From: an uncultured Thiohalocapsa sp.
GTDB lineage: Bacteria > Pseudomonadota > Gammaproteobacteria > Chromatiales > Chromatiaceae
DNA: 64,000 nt
Assembly (NCBI RefSeq): GCF_913063425.1
Contig: NZ_CAJXYK010000008.1
Location: 91,665-155,664, forward strand
Reading direction: 5' to 3'
Positions 56,001 through 63,928 of the stretch are shown in pieces. The position numbers were made by a program, and so were the translations under genes. The notes beneath the pieces are model-generated. The model had not been told where the DNA came from, made no database searches, and saw only the letters and a program-made list of their open reading frames with translations. Positions within the stretch are counted from its first letter, which is position 1. The number at the start of each line of letters is the position of its first letter.

Positions 56001-56171
56001 TGGCCGCCGCTCGCCGTGGTCATCGCCGGCGGCGTCGGGCTCGCCATGCCGCTCGGGCTGGTGCTGACCCCGGCGCTGTATCGGCTGGCGGTGGGTGTGG
56101 GGCTGGTGCGGCGGATGGACGCCGAGCCGGAGGCCGCCGCTGCAACCGAGCCCGCGCCGGCTGCCGCCTGA
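53040..56171 (+). CDS. RND-family efflux permease (AcrB/MexF-like)
   Basis: A 1043-residue inner-membrane pump subunit. Features are an N-terminal helix (NRHLLLLVIALVLLAGWSAW), porter domains, and the central transmembrane signature with GMIIAIGLLIDNAIVMTDAV (one acidic residue where AcrB has the DD proton-relay pair), ASTLTTILGFMPIFLLPGN, and a second half repeat (LGSAGLVGVAINASIVVLAA, HIVATTLTTVGGFLPLILFS). This branch of short RND pumps with 'IEDPRI' N-termini is often a putative metabolite or multidrug exporter. ATG 53040 is used; ATG 52998 in frame would overlap the adaptor gene. It ends in a Glu/Ala-rich tail. Confidence 0.92.
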   Translation: MALPATQLLRNRHLLLLVIALVLLAGWSAWQSLPRIEDPRIANRAAAVITLLPGATAERVEALVTTKLEDALREVAEVKTIRSSSRGGISFIAVELDDAVTRADNERIFSELRDKLAEAEGELPPAASKPILDTKRGAVAYSLVIAVRWDAGGTAPLGILERLSEGLAERLRNLPGTEQVVRFGAVDEEIRVSVDPAELAALGLTIDAVAARLAQADVKDPAGALHADAHRLRLTVDGELDAAHRIAAVPLVSADDGVVALGDIAQVRRGWREPAAEMAYADGRRAVLLGVRTREAVHLDAWTEAARALVQQEGARLGGGLDLAVLFDQSRYTDTRLTELGGNLLAGAAVVMLVVLVLMGLRAALIVGAALPLSAAITLFGLDLAGAQIHQMTIFGMIIAIGLLIDNAIVMTDAVRTRLAAGTAPAAAVDSAVRHLGVPLAASTLTTILGFMPIFLLPGNIGDFVGPIAIAVILALAASFLLALTVIPALAALAAAPAGGGWWQHGLSSALLGRAYGALLSGAFRRPLLAAAACLVLPVAGFVATGQLGLQFFPPAERDQFEVQVWAPTDAAVTYTADSVLALEQAIRAAGDVRGLFWVAGASSPPVYYNQLRDQDHNAAYARGTVTAGSPAEARRLVAVLQRTLPERFPELRIVVRSFGQGPPITAPVALRLEGPDVDVLQRLGAQVRRVLHLLPEVTETRAGIGPDTKTLALAADERDAGLAGLSLGNLAAQYRTALEGAVGGRVLEDVQDLPVRVRYAATDRDDPATLATLPLVSPRAPGEWIPAAALGELRLAPETAAITRRDGARVSTIEAWLAPGALPIEVTAAARRLLAREGFELPPGYRLAVAGDSEQQSEAIGQLLAYAPLLGALMLATLVLAFRSFTLAGIVAGIGALSVGLGMLSLWAGGWPLGFNPILGSAGLVGVAINASIVVLAALRADLRAAAGEVPAMVTAVTGATRHIVATTLTTVGGFLPLILFSGGDFWPPLAVVIAGGVGLAMPLGLVLTPALYRLAVGVGLVRRMDAEPEAAAATEPAPAAA

Positions 56172-56178
56172 GCCCGGG

Positions 56179-56403
56179 GTGATTGCGAACACTCGCACCG
56201 CCACCGGCATACCCGAGAGCCTGCGGGGTGCCTTGGACATGACCCGCGTCGAATTCGAGCAAGAGGCCCGGCTTGCGATGGCCGCCACGCTGTTCGAGAC
56301 CGAGGCCATCGCGCGCATGCTGCACCCGGTGCCTGGCTCGGTGAAGCCACCCCGGCTCGTCCAGCGGCACGATGGTCGTGGAGCACGCGTCGATGGCTCA
56401 TAA
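56179..56403 (+). pseudogene. Truncated UPF0175 antitoxin fragment
   Basis: A 74-codon frame from GTG 56179 shares the UPF0175 N-terminus with the intact copy at 59389: IPESLRGALDMTRVEFEQEA then RLAMAATLFETEAIARM here, against DALHMTRAEREREARLAMAA and KLFETGKL there. Similarity stops after about 45 residues and the C-terminal domain is replaced by unrelated sequence. It sits 7 bases past the RND permease stop, at the boundary where core gene order ends and the accessory island begins. Confidence 0.65.
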
Positions 56404-56453
56404 GCCGACCCCCGCCGGCTACAGCAAAGTCATTGCGACGTTGAGATACCGCC

Positions 56454-57625
56454 TTGCATCGCATCCTCCTGAGTTGGCTCGGCCGTACCGATCTGCGCGC
56501 CGCAACCGAGAGCGCCCAGGTCGGTACTGGCCCCATCGCCCAGGCCCTGGCCACCGGCCGCTTCAGCCGGCTGGACCTGCTCTGCGACTACCGCGCCGCC
56601 GAGACCGCGCCTTATCTGGCCTGGCTGCGCCAGCGCACCGACGCGCAGATCAATCCGCACCCGGTCACCCTGCCTGGCCCAACGGACTTCGAGGCCATCT
56701 ACCGCCATGCACGCGCCCTGGCCGATGGGGTACTGACCGCCGACGACATCGGCGCCGATCAGCTGACCTTCCATCTCAGCCCCGGCACCCCGGCCATGGC
56801 CGCGGTCTGGATCATCCTCGCCAAGACGCGCGTCCCGGCCGAGCTGATCGAGGCCCATGCTCTTCGGCTACGAAAAGGGCGCCTTCACCGGCGCCGCCGT
56901 CAGCCGAGCCGGGGTCTTCGAGGCCGCCGACACCGGCACCCTGTTCCTCGACGAGGTGGGCGAGCTGCCCAAGCCCGCCCAGGTCCGCTTCCTGCGCGCG
57001 CTGCAAGAGGGCGAGATCACCCGTGTCGGCGCCACCGCGCCGATCCGGGTCGATGTCCGCCTCATCGCCGCCACCAACCGCAGCCTCATCCAAGAGGTCA
57101 CGGCCGGGCGCTTCCGCGAGGACCTCTTCTACTGCCTGGCGGTCGCCGTCATCCCGCTGCCGCCGCTCCGCGAGCGCGACGGCGACGCCAGACTGCTGCT
57201 TGACCGCCTGCTCGACCAGGCCAACGCCGCGAGCGCCACGGAGCCCGGCTACAGCCCCAAGCAGCTCACCATCGCCGCCCGACGCCTGCTGCTCGACCAC
57301 CCCTGGCCCGGCAACGTCCGCGAGCTGCTCAACACCCTGCGCCGCGCTGCCGTCTGGACCCCGGGCGAGATCATCGACTCCGACGACGCCCGCGACGCCC
57401 TGCTGCCGGCCCCCCGCGCCCAGCCGGGCTTAAGACCAGGCCCTCGCCCAAGACATCCGCCAAGGCATCGACCTCAATGGCATCATCGACCGGGTTGCGC
57501 GACGCTACCTGGAGCAAGCCATGCAGCACACCGGCGGCGACAAGACCCGCGCCGCCAAGCTGCTCGACCTCGGCAGCCCGACCACGCTGACGAACTGGCT
57601 CAAGAAGCACAGGGTCGAGCCCTGA
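56454..57625 (+). pseudogene. CARF-like/sigma-54 activator, internally deleted and frameshifted
   Basis: Frame 1 from TTG 56454 encodes an N-terminal CARF/RtcR-like sensor domain (HRILLSWLGRTDLRAATESA, LTFHLSPGTPAMAAVWIILA) that breaks at PAELIEA (~56860). Another frame resumes with the sigma-54 AAA+ module ([72 protein letters not shown]) but without Walker A. At ~57430 the frame breaks again, and the third carries the Fis-type HTH ([30 protein letters not shown] stop). Loss of Walker A makes it non-functional. The join falls at PAELIEA, plausibly homologous in both domains (NC..PAELIESELFGY in AAA+), so microhomology-mediated deletion is likely. Confidence 0.8.
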
Positions 57626-57705
57626 CGCCATGCGGCTGGCCAGTATCACGGCCGTCGGTCACGGAAGAACTTTGCGACTATCCGGCATTGCCGTATCATT
57701 CCGGC

Positions 57706-58029
57706 ATGCATACCTTCGTTGAGTTGCCCCCGTTCTCGCGCTACGCCGCCGATTACTTCGACGACGCCGAGCTTGCTGAGCTGCAAACCTACCTCGACGC
57801 CAACCCCAACGCCGGCGACGTGGTGCCGGCAACAGGTGGCGTGCGCAAGCTACGCTGGTCGCGCCCAGGGATGGGCAAACGCGGCGGACTCCGCGTTCTC
57901 TATTATGTCCAGGACATCAGAGGACGTATCTGGCTCCTGACGGTGTATGCAAAAAGTGCACGCGAGAACGTCGCTGCCGCCACCCTCAACACCCTGAGAG
58001 AGATCGCCGACCATGCCGAGATTGACTGA
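57706..58029 (+). CDS. higB: HigB/RelE-type toxin
   Basis: A 107-residue RelE-superfamily toxin: [40 protein letters not shown], then the basic core [20 protein letters not shown] and [20 protein letters not shown], with the [18 protein letters not shown] tail. These fit the HigB-2/DUF1044-like group that cuts translated mRNA. ATG 57706 is the natural start. It overlaps the antitoxin by 17 bases (toxin first, as in higBA loci). Intact. Confidence 0.9.
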   Translation: MHTFVELPPFSRYAADYFDDAELAELQTYLDANPNAGDVVPATGGVRKLRWSRPGMGKRGGLRVLYYVQDIRGRIWLLTVYAKSARENVAAATLNTLREIADHAEID

Positions 58030-58342
58030 AGACGAGCTGCAGCGCCGCGACGCCGGGCGCGACTTGAACGCAGAGCTGCTCGACGCGATCGATGACCTCA
58101 AGGCCGGGCGAATCGGGCGCGTGACCATGGTCCATGGCGACCAAGTTGTCGAGTCCCCCGTTGCCCGGGCGAGACTGGCCACCAACCTGTCACAGGCCCG
58201 TTTTGCGAGCCTGCTGGGCATCTCCAAGCGGACCCTCCAAGACTGGGAGCAAGGCCGCCGCCAGCCCAGCGGCGCTGCGAAGACCCTGATCCGTGTCGCG
58301 GAGCGGCATCCCGAAGTCCTGCGCGAGTTGGGCACGGAATAG
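58013..58342 (+). CDS. higA: HigA-type HTH antitoxin
   Basis: A 109-residue XRE-family antitoxin. The N-terminal region ([20 protein letters not shown]) contacts the toxin. The HTH core is [20 protein letters not shown] followed by [20 protein letters not shown], the usual phrase of HigA-2/NadS antitoxins. It partners the overlapping higB gene and should autorepress. A truncated duplicate of its N-terminus lies at 59219-59392. Confidence 0.9.
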   Translation: MPRLTEDELQRRDAGRDLNAELLDAIDDLKAGRIGRVTMVHGDQVVESPVARARLATNLSQARFASLLGISKRTLQDWEQGRRQPSGAAKTLIRVAERHPEVLRELGTE

Positions 58343-58411
58343 GTGTGCGTGCCCTCGCACCACCAATGAAGCTGGAAGTACTACAGGCAACGCAAGCACA
58401 CAGCCTGACCG

Positions 58412-58738
58412 ATACCACTGACCAAAGCCTTCAAGCAAACCATCCAGGCCCGTTCGCAGACCGATCCGGAGTTTCGCATCGCCTTGCTGGAAGAGGCCCT
58501 CGACGCCTTTGTGAACAACGACTTGGAAACCGGCAAGCTGCTCCTGCGCGACTACGCCAACGCCAACGTCGGATTCGAGACCCTCGGCGAGCAATTACAC
58601 AAGAGTCCCAAGAGCCTGATGCGCATGTTGAGTGTGGAGGGCAACCCGCGCGTGGACAACCTGTTCGCCGTGGTCTCCCAACTCAAGGCCCGAGAAGGCG
58701 TCTCACTCAGCGTCAGGGCCTCCGCCGGACCGCGGTAA
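58412..58738 (+). CDS. Orphan HTH antitoxin with remnant of its toxin gene
   Basis: The frame reads PLTKAFKQTIQARSQTDPEF, RIALLEEALDAFVNNDLETG, KLLLRDYANANVGFETLGEQ and LHKSPKSLMRMLSVEGNPRV, matching small HTH antitoxins of RelE/HigB-like pairs. Homologues begin at the PLT position, but here the codon is ATA (58412), so either translation starts at TTG 58484 or the start has decayed. Just upstream, 58373-58408 encodes WKYYRQRKHTA and a stop, the typical C-terminus of the partner toxin, whose body is missing. It is a toxin-less antitoxin or decaying pair. The TTG-start form would be 84 residues. Confidence 0.6.
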   Translation: MPLTKAFKQTIQARSQTDPEFRIALLEEALDAFVNNDLETGKLLLRDYANANVGFETLGEQLHKSPKSLMRMLSVEGNPRVDNLFAVVSQLKAREGVSLSVRASAGPR

Positions 58739-58814
58739 ACAGGAATCTTCCAGAGGCGAAGCGAGCCCAGGTCGAGGGGATCCGCGCTTGGCCAACCGAA
58801 CAGGGAGTTATGCC

Positions 58815-59153
58815 ATGACACCGAGCACATTAAGCTACAAAGGCTACATCGCCACTGTCGAGTATGACCCCCGCGACGGCATCTTCTGGGGCAAGGTCCT
58901 CGGGATGGCCGACCGCATCAGCTTCGAGGGTGAAACGCTCCAGGCACTGACCGACGACTTCCACAACGCCATCGACTTCTACCTGACCGATTGTGCCAAT
59001 ACCGGCCGCAACCCGGAGCCACCCCCCAGCGGCGACATGACACTGCATCTGGACCCGGAAACCCACGGAGCGATCCTGGTCGCCGCTACCGCGGCCGGTA
59101 AGACGCCGGACCAGTGGGCAGCCGAGCAGTTGGCTCAAGTCGTTGGACGCTGA
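58815..59153 (+). CDS. hicB: HicB-family antitoxin
   Basis: A 112-residue HicB-like protein: the partial RNase-H fold (LSYKGYIATVEYDPRDGIFW, GKVLGMADRISFEGETLQAL, TDDFHNAIDFYLTDC) followed by a C-terminal ribbon-helix-helix (SGDMTLHLDPETHGAILVAA, TAAGKTPDQWAAEQLAQV). No HicA toxin is visible on either side, so it is an orphan. ATG 58815 has GGGAG ~7 bases upstream. The module sits among other toxin-antitoxin genes. Confidence 0.85.
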   Translation: MTPSTLSYKGYIATVEYDPRDGIFWGKVLGMADRISFEGETLQALTDDFHNAIDFYLTDCANTGRNPEPPPSGDMTLHLDPETHGAILVAATAAGKTPDQWAAEQLAQVVGR

Positions 59154-59218
59154 GCGACTTGGAAGCGGTTGGCCAGCCGGTCGGTCACGATTCGCCCGCG
59201 CATTGTGATCCGCCTCTG

Positions 59219-59392
59219 ATGATCGGCAGGCGAGTCCTGACAGCGAGTCCAGAAGCGCTGAGGCAATGCGACGCCGAGCGCAACTTGACTGCGGCGCTGT
59301 TGGACGCGATCAACGACCTCGTGGGCGGACAAGTCGGCCGCGTCGGCTTCGCAGCACTGACACCATCAACATCCGGAATCGTCCATCCATGA
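59219..59392 (+). pseudogene. Truncated duplicate of HigA antitoxin N-terminus
   Basis: A 57-codon frame (VLTASPEALRQCDAERNLTA followed by ALLDAINDLVGGQVGRV) is a diverged copy of the HigA N-terminus ([20 protein letters not shown] and [14 protein letters not shown]). It ends before any HTH and runs into an unrelated tail. The stop overlaps the UPF0175 start by four bases (ATGA). A fragment of an ancient duplication. Confidence 0.6.
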
Positions 59393-59673
59393 GCAACACG
59401 ATATCGCTGGAGTACCCCGAGAACTTGCCGGACGCCTTGCATATGACCCGCGCCGAGCGCGAGCGTGAGGCGCGCCTCGCAATGGCCGCCAAGCTGTTCG
59501 AGACCGGCAAGCTGACCTCGGGGCAGGCAGACCGGTTGGTCGGCATGGCCCCGATCGCCGTCCTGGGCGAGCTGAGGCGGCTCAAGGTATCCGCCATTCA
59601 AACCGAGCCGGCCGAGCTGGAGCAGGACTTGGCCGCCGCTCTGGCTGCCGCCCCTGATCATCCGCAACAATAG
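59389..59673 (+). CDS. UPF0175 family antitoxin-like protein
   Basis: A 94-residue protein: SNTISLEYPENLPDALHMTR, AEREREARLAMAAKLFETGK, then the helical HTH-like part LTSGQADRLVGMAPIAVLGE and LRRLKVSAI. UPF0175 proteins are small DNA-binding or antitoxin candidates that often pair with DUF3368 (PIN) toxins. No DUF3368 gene is present; the following gene is the TIR gene. Intact. A truncated relative is at 56179. ATG 59389 overlaps the stop of the preceding fragment. Confidence 0.8.
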   Translation: MSNTISLEYPENLPDALHMTRAEREREARLAMAAKLFETGKLTSGQADRLVGMAPIAVLGELRRLKVSAIQTEPAELEQDLAAALAAAPDHPQQ

Positions 59674-59782
59674 TCAGATCCGCCATCGCGGAGTCCCTTT
59701 TCAAGGAGCACAGCAACCGTGCCCGACGTTTTTCTCTGCCACCGCACCGCCGACAAGCCCCTGGTTGAGCAATTGGCCCTAG

Positions 59783-61548
59783 CCCGGATCGCTCACACCT
59801 CTGGCTCCCCGCCCGACACCCTCGCCGAAGTGTGATTCCGGGTGCATTTTCCCGCGACGGCAGTAGCGATCGTTTCCATCGGGGAGCGATGTTGCGCACA
59901 ATTTGGCCACAATGCGTCGCTTTTCCGCGTTTTGTTGACGCGATTGCGGGTATTGGACAATAGGGGATAGCCGGCACCGGGAAGCGGCGCCGTCAATGCT
60001 TCGAGGGTCTTAGCGCAGCGTGGCGCAGCTACGCCGGAGCCGCCCGGATCGGCACTTGCTGGAGATGACGCAGGGCTTGTACGAAGATCGCTTGTGCCGG
60101 AAAGCTCTCGGAGAAGGCAATGCGCACCCGGCGCACGCTGATGCGAATCTGCGCGCCGAATTTCAGCAGCCGAGTGCGGATGGTGCCGCATTGCGCGTCG
60201 GCGAGATCGGTGTCTCGCAGGCCCAGACGGCGCAGGGTACGCAGCAGCACGTAGGCGAAGGTGCTCAGATACAAACGCAGCTGATTGGCGCGCATGGTGT
60301 GGGTGCTGGTGCGGTCGGCAAATAGGTCGAGCTGCTGCTCCTTGATGCGGTTTTCCATATCGCTGCGCGCGCAGTAGATCGCCTCGTAAAGGGTGCGCGG
60401 GTCGGCCTCGTCAGCAGACAGCGAGGTCACCACGTAGCGGGGATTGGCGCCGTAGGAGAAGTGCTCGGCCTTGACGATCACGCGCCGCTCGCCGCTCCAG
60501 GTCTCAAGGGTGCTGTACTGGAATTCCTCGAACACCCGAGTGGTCTCCTCGGTGCGCAGGTACTCCAACTGCGCTTGCAGCCGCGCGGTGGCGCTCAGCG
60601 CGTCCAAGCGCTTGTTTTTGGCCAGGCCGAGCACGTAGTCGACCCGGTGCGCCTCGCACCAGGCCATGATCTCCTCGCGGCAGAAGCCCGAGTCCCCGCG
60701 GATGCGGATCTTGGTCTGCGGCAAGTGCTCGCGAATGACCGGCACGATGCGTGCGAGCTCCGCCACGCTACCGTCGCTGGCGTCGCTATCGGCCTTGCGC
60801 AAGCGCGCGCAGAGGGGGTGCTCATCGACGAAGATGTACAACGGCAGGTAGCAGTAATTGTCGTAGTAGCCGTGAAAGAACCGCCCCTCTTGTTCGCCAT
60901 GCAAGGGGTCGTCGGTCGCGTCGAGGTCGATCCAGATCTCCTTCGGCGGGGTGTCGTAGGCCTCGAAGAACAGCGCCAACAGCAGCGCGTCCAGGCCCTC
61001 GGTATCGGCGGCGATCTTTTTGTAACGCTCGTCCTCGGCGACCTGCGCCAACGTCAGCTCCAGGCGATTGAGCGTGCTGGAGCTTGCCAGCGCCTTGCCC
61101 TTGTCGCGCTCGTGCCGGCGATCCTGACCACTCGGATCGCGCTTGCCGCAGGCGAGTGCCAACAGCGCGTCGAAACGCAACCGATCATGATCGTTGAGGT
61201 CTTCATAGCCCAACGCCAGGCCCAAAACACGCTGCGCAACGAGCGTCTCGACGCTGTGCTCGATCAGCTCAGGGTCGCGAAAATCGGTGAATTGCTTGGC
61301 CATCCGCGCGAGGATGCCGGTGCGTTGCTCGACCTCGCGCAGCAACAGCGCGCCGCCATCCGAGCTGATGTGTCCGCCGTCGAACTGCGCGATCACCGCG
61401 CGCCGGCCGAGGCCGTGAAATTCAAGCTGAGCTCCGCTACCCTCTGTCATCGAAGGGCCGCCCTCTGGTTTGTGCATAACCGGTTGTCTGCACTCCCTTT
61501 ATGCCTCAGGAGGCGGCCCTTCTTCAACCCCCTGGTGAGATATCCGGG
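59783..61548 (-). mobile_element. IS1380-family insertion sequence
   Basis: A complete 1766-bp element. Its ends are matching inverted repeats: left CCCGGATCGCTCAC (59783 on) and right, read inward, CCCGGATATCTCAC (from 61548), 12 of 14 identical. It is bracketed by a 4-bp direct duplication CTAG (59779-59782 and 61549-61552), consistent with an IS1380-type target duplication. It carries one transposase gene on the minus strand and interrupts the TIR gene. The perfect duplication and intact ends point to a recent insertion. Confidence 0.88.
60029..61477 (-). CDS. IS1380-family transposase
   Basis: A 482-residue DDE transposase. IS1380 landmarks are AVIAQFDGGHISSDGGALLL, VLGLALGYEDLNDHDRLR, the catalytic Asp region (WIDLDATDDPLHGEQEGRFF followed by HGYYDNYCYLPLYIF), IRIRGDSGFCREEIMAWCEA and the C-terminal YCARSDMENRIKEQQLDLFA stretch with the catalytic Glu. 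Full length with no stop or frameshift, so the element may be mobile. ATG 61477 is the furthest start; ATG 61450 (MTEGSGAQLEFH) is also used by relatives. Confidence 0.92.
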   Translation of the reverse strand: MHKPEGGPSMTEGSGAQLEFHGLGRRAVIAQFDGGHISSDGGALLLREVEQRTGILARMAKQFTDFRDPELIEHSVETLVAQRVLGLALGYEDLNDHDRLRFDALLALACGKRDPSGQDRRHERDKGKALASSSTLNRLELTLAQVAEDERYKKIAADTEGLDALLLALFFEAYDTPPKEIWIDLDATDDPLHGEQEGRFFHGYYDNYCYLPLYIFVDEHPLCARLRKADSDASDGSVAELARIVPVIREHLPQTKIRIRGDSGFCREEIMAWCEAHRVDYVLGLAKNKRLDALSATARLQAQLEYLRTEETTRVFEEFQYSTLETWSGERRVIVKAEHFSYGANPRYVVTSLSADEADPRTLYEAIYCARSDMENRIKEQQLDLFADRTSTHTMRANQLRLYLSTFAYVLLRTLRRLGLRDTDLADAQCGTIRTRLLKFGAQIRISVRRVRIAFSESFPAQAIFVQALRHLQQVPIRAAPA

Positions 61549-61882
61549 CTAGAGCTGCGCAACGCCGGCCATCAGGTCTGGCTCGACAAGTGGGAGATCG
61601 GCGTCGGCGACTCCATCGTCGAGCGCATCAACAGCGGCCTGACGGGGATTGGGTATCTGGTCCTCTGCTACTCCGCCGCCGGCCCGTCGCACTGGACGGA
61701 TCGTGAATGGCAGTCCACGCTGCACCGCCAACTCTCAGGCCAGCCGGTCAAGATCCTCCCGGCGCGCATCAGCGGCGGCGGGCCGCCGGCGATCCTGGCC
61801 GACATCCGCTACGCAGACCTGGTCGTAGATTGGCGGCAGGGTGTCGCCGACCTGCTGGCGGCGATCCGCTGAGGCCCAGTTC

Positions 61883-63928
61883 ATGACAGTCAAGGTCCTG
61901 ATGGTGCACGCCGAGGGCGAGGCCGACCAAGCCGAGATCCTTACCAAGCCCCTGCGCGCCGAAGGCTACGAGCCGGTGCACCAGGAAACGGTCCTGGTGG
62001 GTGACTCCTTCACCGAGCAGGCCTCGCTGCTGCTCGCCACCAACGGCCCGCTGGTGCTCTGCGGCACCATCAAGGCCGCCGGCACCGGGCTCCCGTATCG
62101 GCTGCTCAACGCCAAGCGCGCGCAGAAAGGCCGCGTGCAGATCTTTCCAGTACTGATGGAGACCGGGGCCTATCTCGATGTCCTGGCCCAGAATGCCCGC
62201 ATCGCCGACTACGCGGCCAACCCGGCCCAAGCCGTCGCCGACCTGCTCGCGGCCCTGAAGGCCCGTTGGCCGCTGGACGCCGAGGCCCGCGAGAGCCAGG
62301 CGCGACTCGATCTGGAGGCCCGCTACCGCCAGCTCGCGCTCAAGTCCCACGACATCGTCGACCTGGCCAACCTGCCGGAAGACGACCGCCACCTGGCGAC
62401 CCAAGAGTTGGAGCTGCGCCGGCTCTACGTCCCGCTGCGGCTGCGCCTGGAGGTCCAGACCGGCGATGAGCCCAGCGACGAGACCTTGGCCGCGTTGGAG
62501 CAACGCCGCCGCCCCCGCTGGGGTGATGCCGAGCCCGACCGACCGCCCCGGCAGTACGAGCAGGGCGCCGTCGCCCCCATCGGCGAGCGCCTCGGCAGCG
62601 CCCAGCAGCTGGTGGTCCTGGGCGACCCCGGCGCCGGCAAAAGCACGCTCCTGCGCTGGCTCGCCACGGCCTACCTGCTGCGGCTGCAACGGGACCCAGA
62701 CCTGCGCGACCTGCCGGACGTCCAAAGCTTGCCGGACGCGGACTGGCTGCCCATCCTGATCCGCTGCCGCGACCTGCCCCCGGGGCTGCCGCCGGGCAGC
62801 GAGACCCTGGACGCCATGCTCGACCACAGCCTGCGCAAGGCGGAGCTCCCCGAGTCCGACTGCACACCGCTGAGGGAGCTGCTGCGGACCAAGCTGCAAC
62901 AGGGCGCAGCCCTGCTGCTCATCGACGGCCTGGACGAGATCACCGACCCCCGCGACCGCGCCCGCTTCGCCGAGCACCTGACGCACATCCAGCATGCCAT
63001 CGACCAAGCGCCGATGGTGGTCACCTCCCGCATCGTCGGCTACCGGGAGATGGGGTACCGGATCAGGGCCGGCTTCGAGCACCTCACCGTCGCCGACCTG
63101 ACCACCGAGGACAAGGTCCACTTCGCCGTGCGCTGGTGCGCGCTGACCGAGCACCCGGAGCGCCGCGTCGATGCCGCCGCCGAGCTGATCCGCGACATCC
63201 ACTCGACCGACCGCATCGAGCGCCTCACCGGCAACCCGATGCTGCTGACCACCATGGCGCTGATCAAGCGCAAGCTCGGCCGGCTGCCCCAGCGCCGCGT
63301 CGACCTCTACGAGAAGGCGGTCGAGGTCCTGCTCAACTGGCGCAGTCAGGTGGACCAGCCCATCGACCCCCGCGAGGCCCTGCCCCAGCTCGAATACCTC
63401 GCCCACGCCATGTGCGCCGACGGCATCCAGCAGGTCCGCGAGGACCAGGTCCTGACCTGGCTCCGGCGCTGCCGCGACGAATTCCCGCAGATCCACCCCC
63501 TGCGCGAGCATAGCCCCGAGGCCTTCCTTGCCCTGTTGGAGCGCCGCACCGGCCTGCTGATCCAGGCCGGGCTGACTCGGTACGACGGCCGCACCGTGCC
63601 GGTCTATGAGTTCCGGCACCTGACGTTGCAGGAATATCTCGCCGCGATCGCGCTGGTGCAGGGGCACTATCGGGATCGGGACCGGAGCAAGGGATTGGCT
63701 GAGGTGGTGGGGGCGTTGGCGGGGCAGACCGTTGAGCAGGATGCTCCGTATCGCGGGGCTGAGACGCAGGAGACTGCGGTCGTCGAGAGTTGGCGCGAGC
63801 CCTTGCGGCTATGCCTGACGGCCTGTAACGACGACGAGGCCGATGCGGCGCTGCGCGCGATCCTGCGGCCTGCACCCGGCGAGATCAAGACCGAGCGGCC
63901 CCGCACCGTGATGGCCGCGCTCTGGTAA
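61883..63928 (+). pseudogene. TIR-like N-terminal, NACHT-type STAND NTPase, 3' truncated
   Basis: A 681-codon frame. Residues 1-~135 (VKVLMVHAEGEADQAEILTK, GPLVLCGTIKAAGTGLPYRL, VQIFPVLMETGAYLDVLAQN) form a TIR-like or related alpha/beta effector or signalling fold. The NACHT NTPase follows: Walker A GDPGAGKST (247-255), Walker B LLLIDGLDEI (344-353), sensor TSRIVGYREM, RLTGNPMLLTTMALIKRKLG and the FRHLTLQEYLAAIALV winged-helix part. It ends at RTVMAALW, where an IS66-like terminus begins and supplies the TAA, so the C-terminal sensor repeats typical of NACHT proteins are lost. Operonic with the TIR gene (10-base gap). Resembles bacterial NACHT immunity proteins; inactive as truncated, by inference. 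Confidence 0.8.

Larger units (their letters stand above)
59719..61872 (+). pseudogene. TIR-domain protein gene split by an IS1380-type element
   Basis: Left piece (59719-59782) begins at GTG and reads PDVFLCHRTADKPLVEQLAL, the start of a TIR domain, with AGGAG ~10 bases upstream. Right piece (61553-61872) reads ELRNAGHQVWLDKWEIGVGD, SIVERINSGLTGIGYLVLCY and so on, the rest of the domain. Removing 59783-61548 and one CTAG copy joins the pieces in frame into one 127-residue protein with the WxxE-like region (WEIGVGDSI) and conserved LVLCYSAAGPSHW. Such TIR proteins are small signalling or NADase modules. The stop is 10 bases before the NACHT gene, so the two formed an operon. Confidence 0.9.

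Noticed and set aside
53367..56318. A 983-codon open frame on the minus strand opposite the RND permease
   Set aside because: It is a high-GC antisense shadow: repetitive His/Gln/Gly-rich translation, no domain, and complete overlap with an unambiguous RND gene.
61769..63667. A 632-codon minus-strand open frame opposite the NACHT gene
   Set aside because: Low-complexity Leu/Gln/Gly translation with no motif, and fully antisense to the NACHT reading frame with its Walker motifs.
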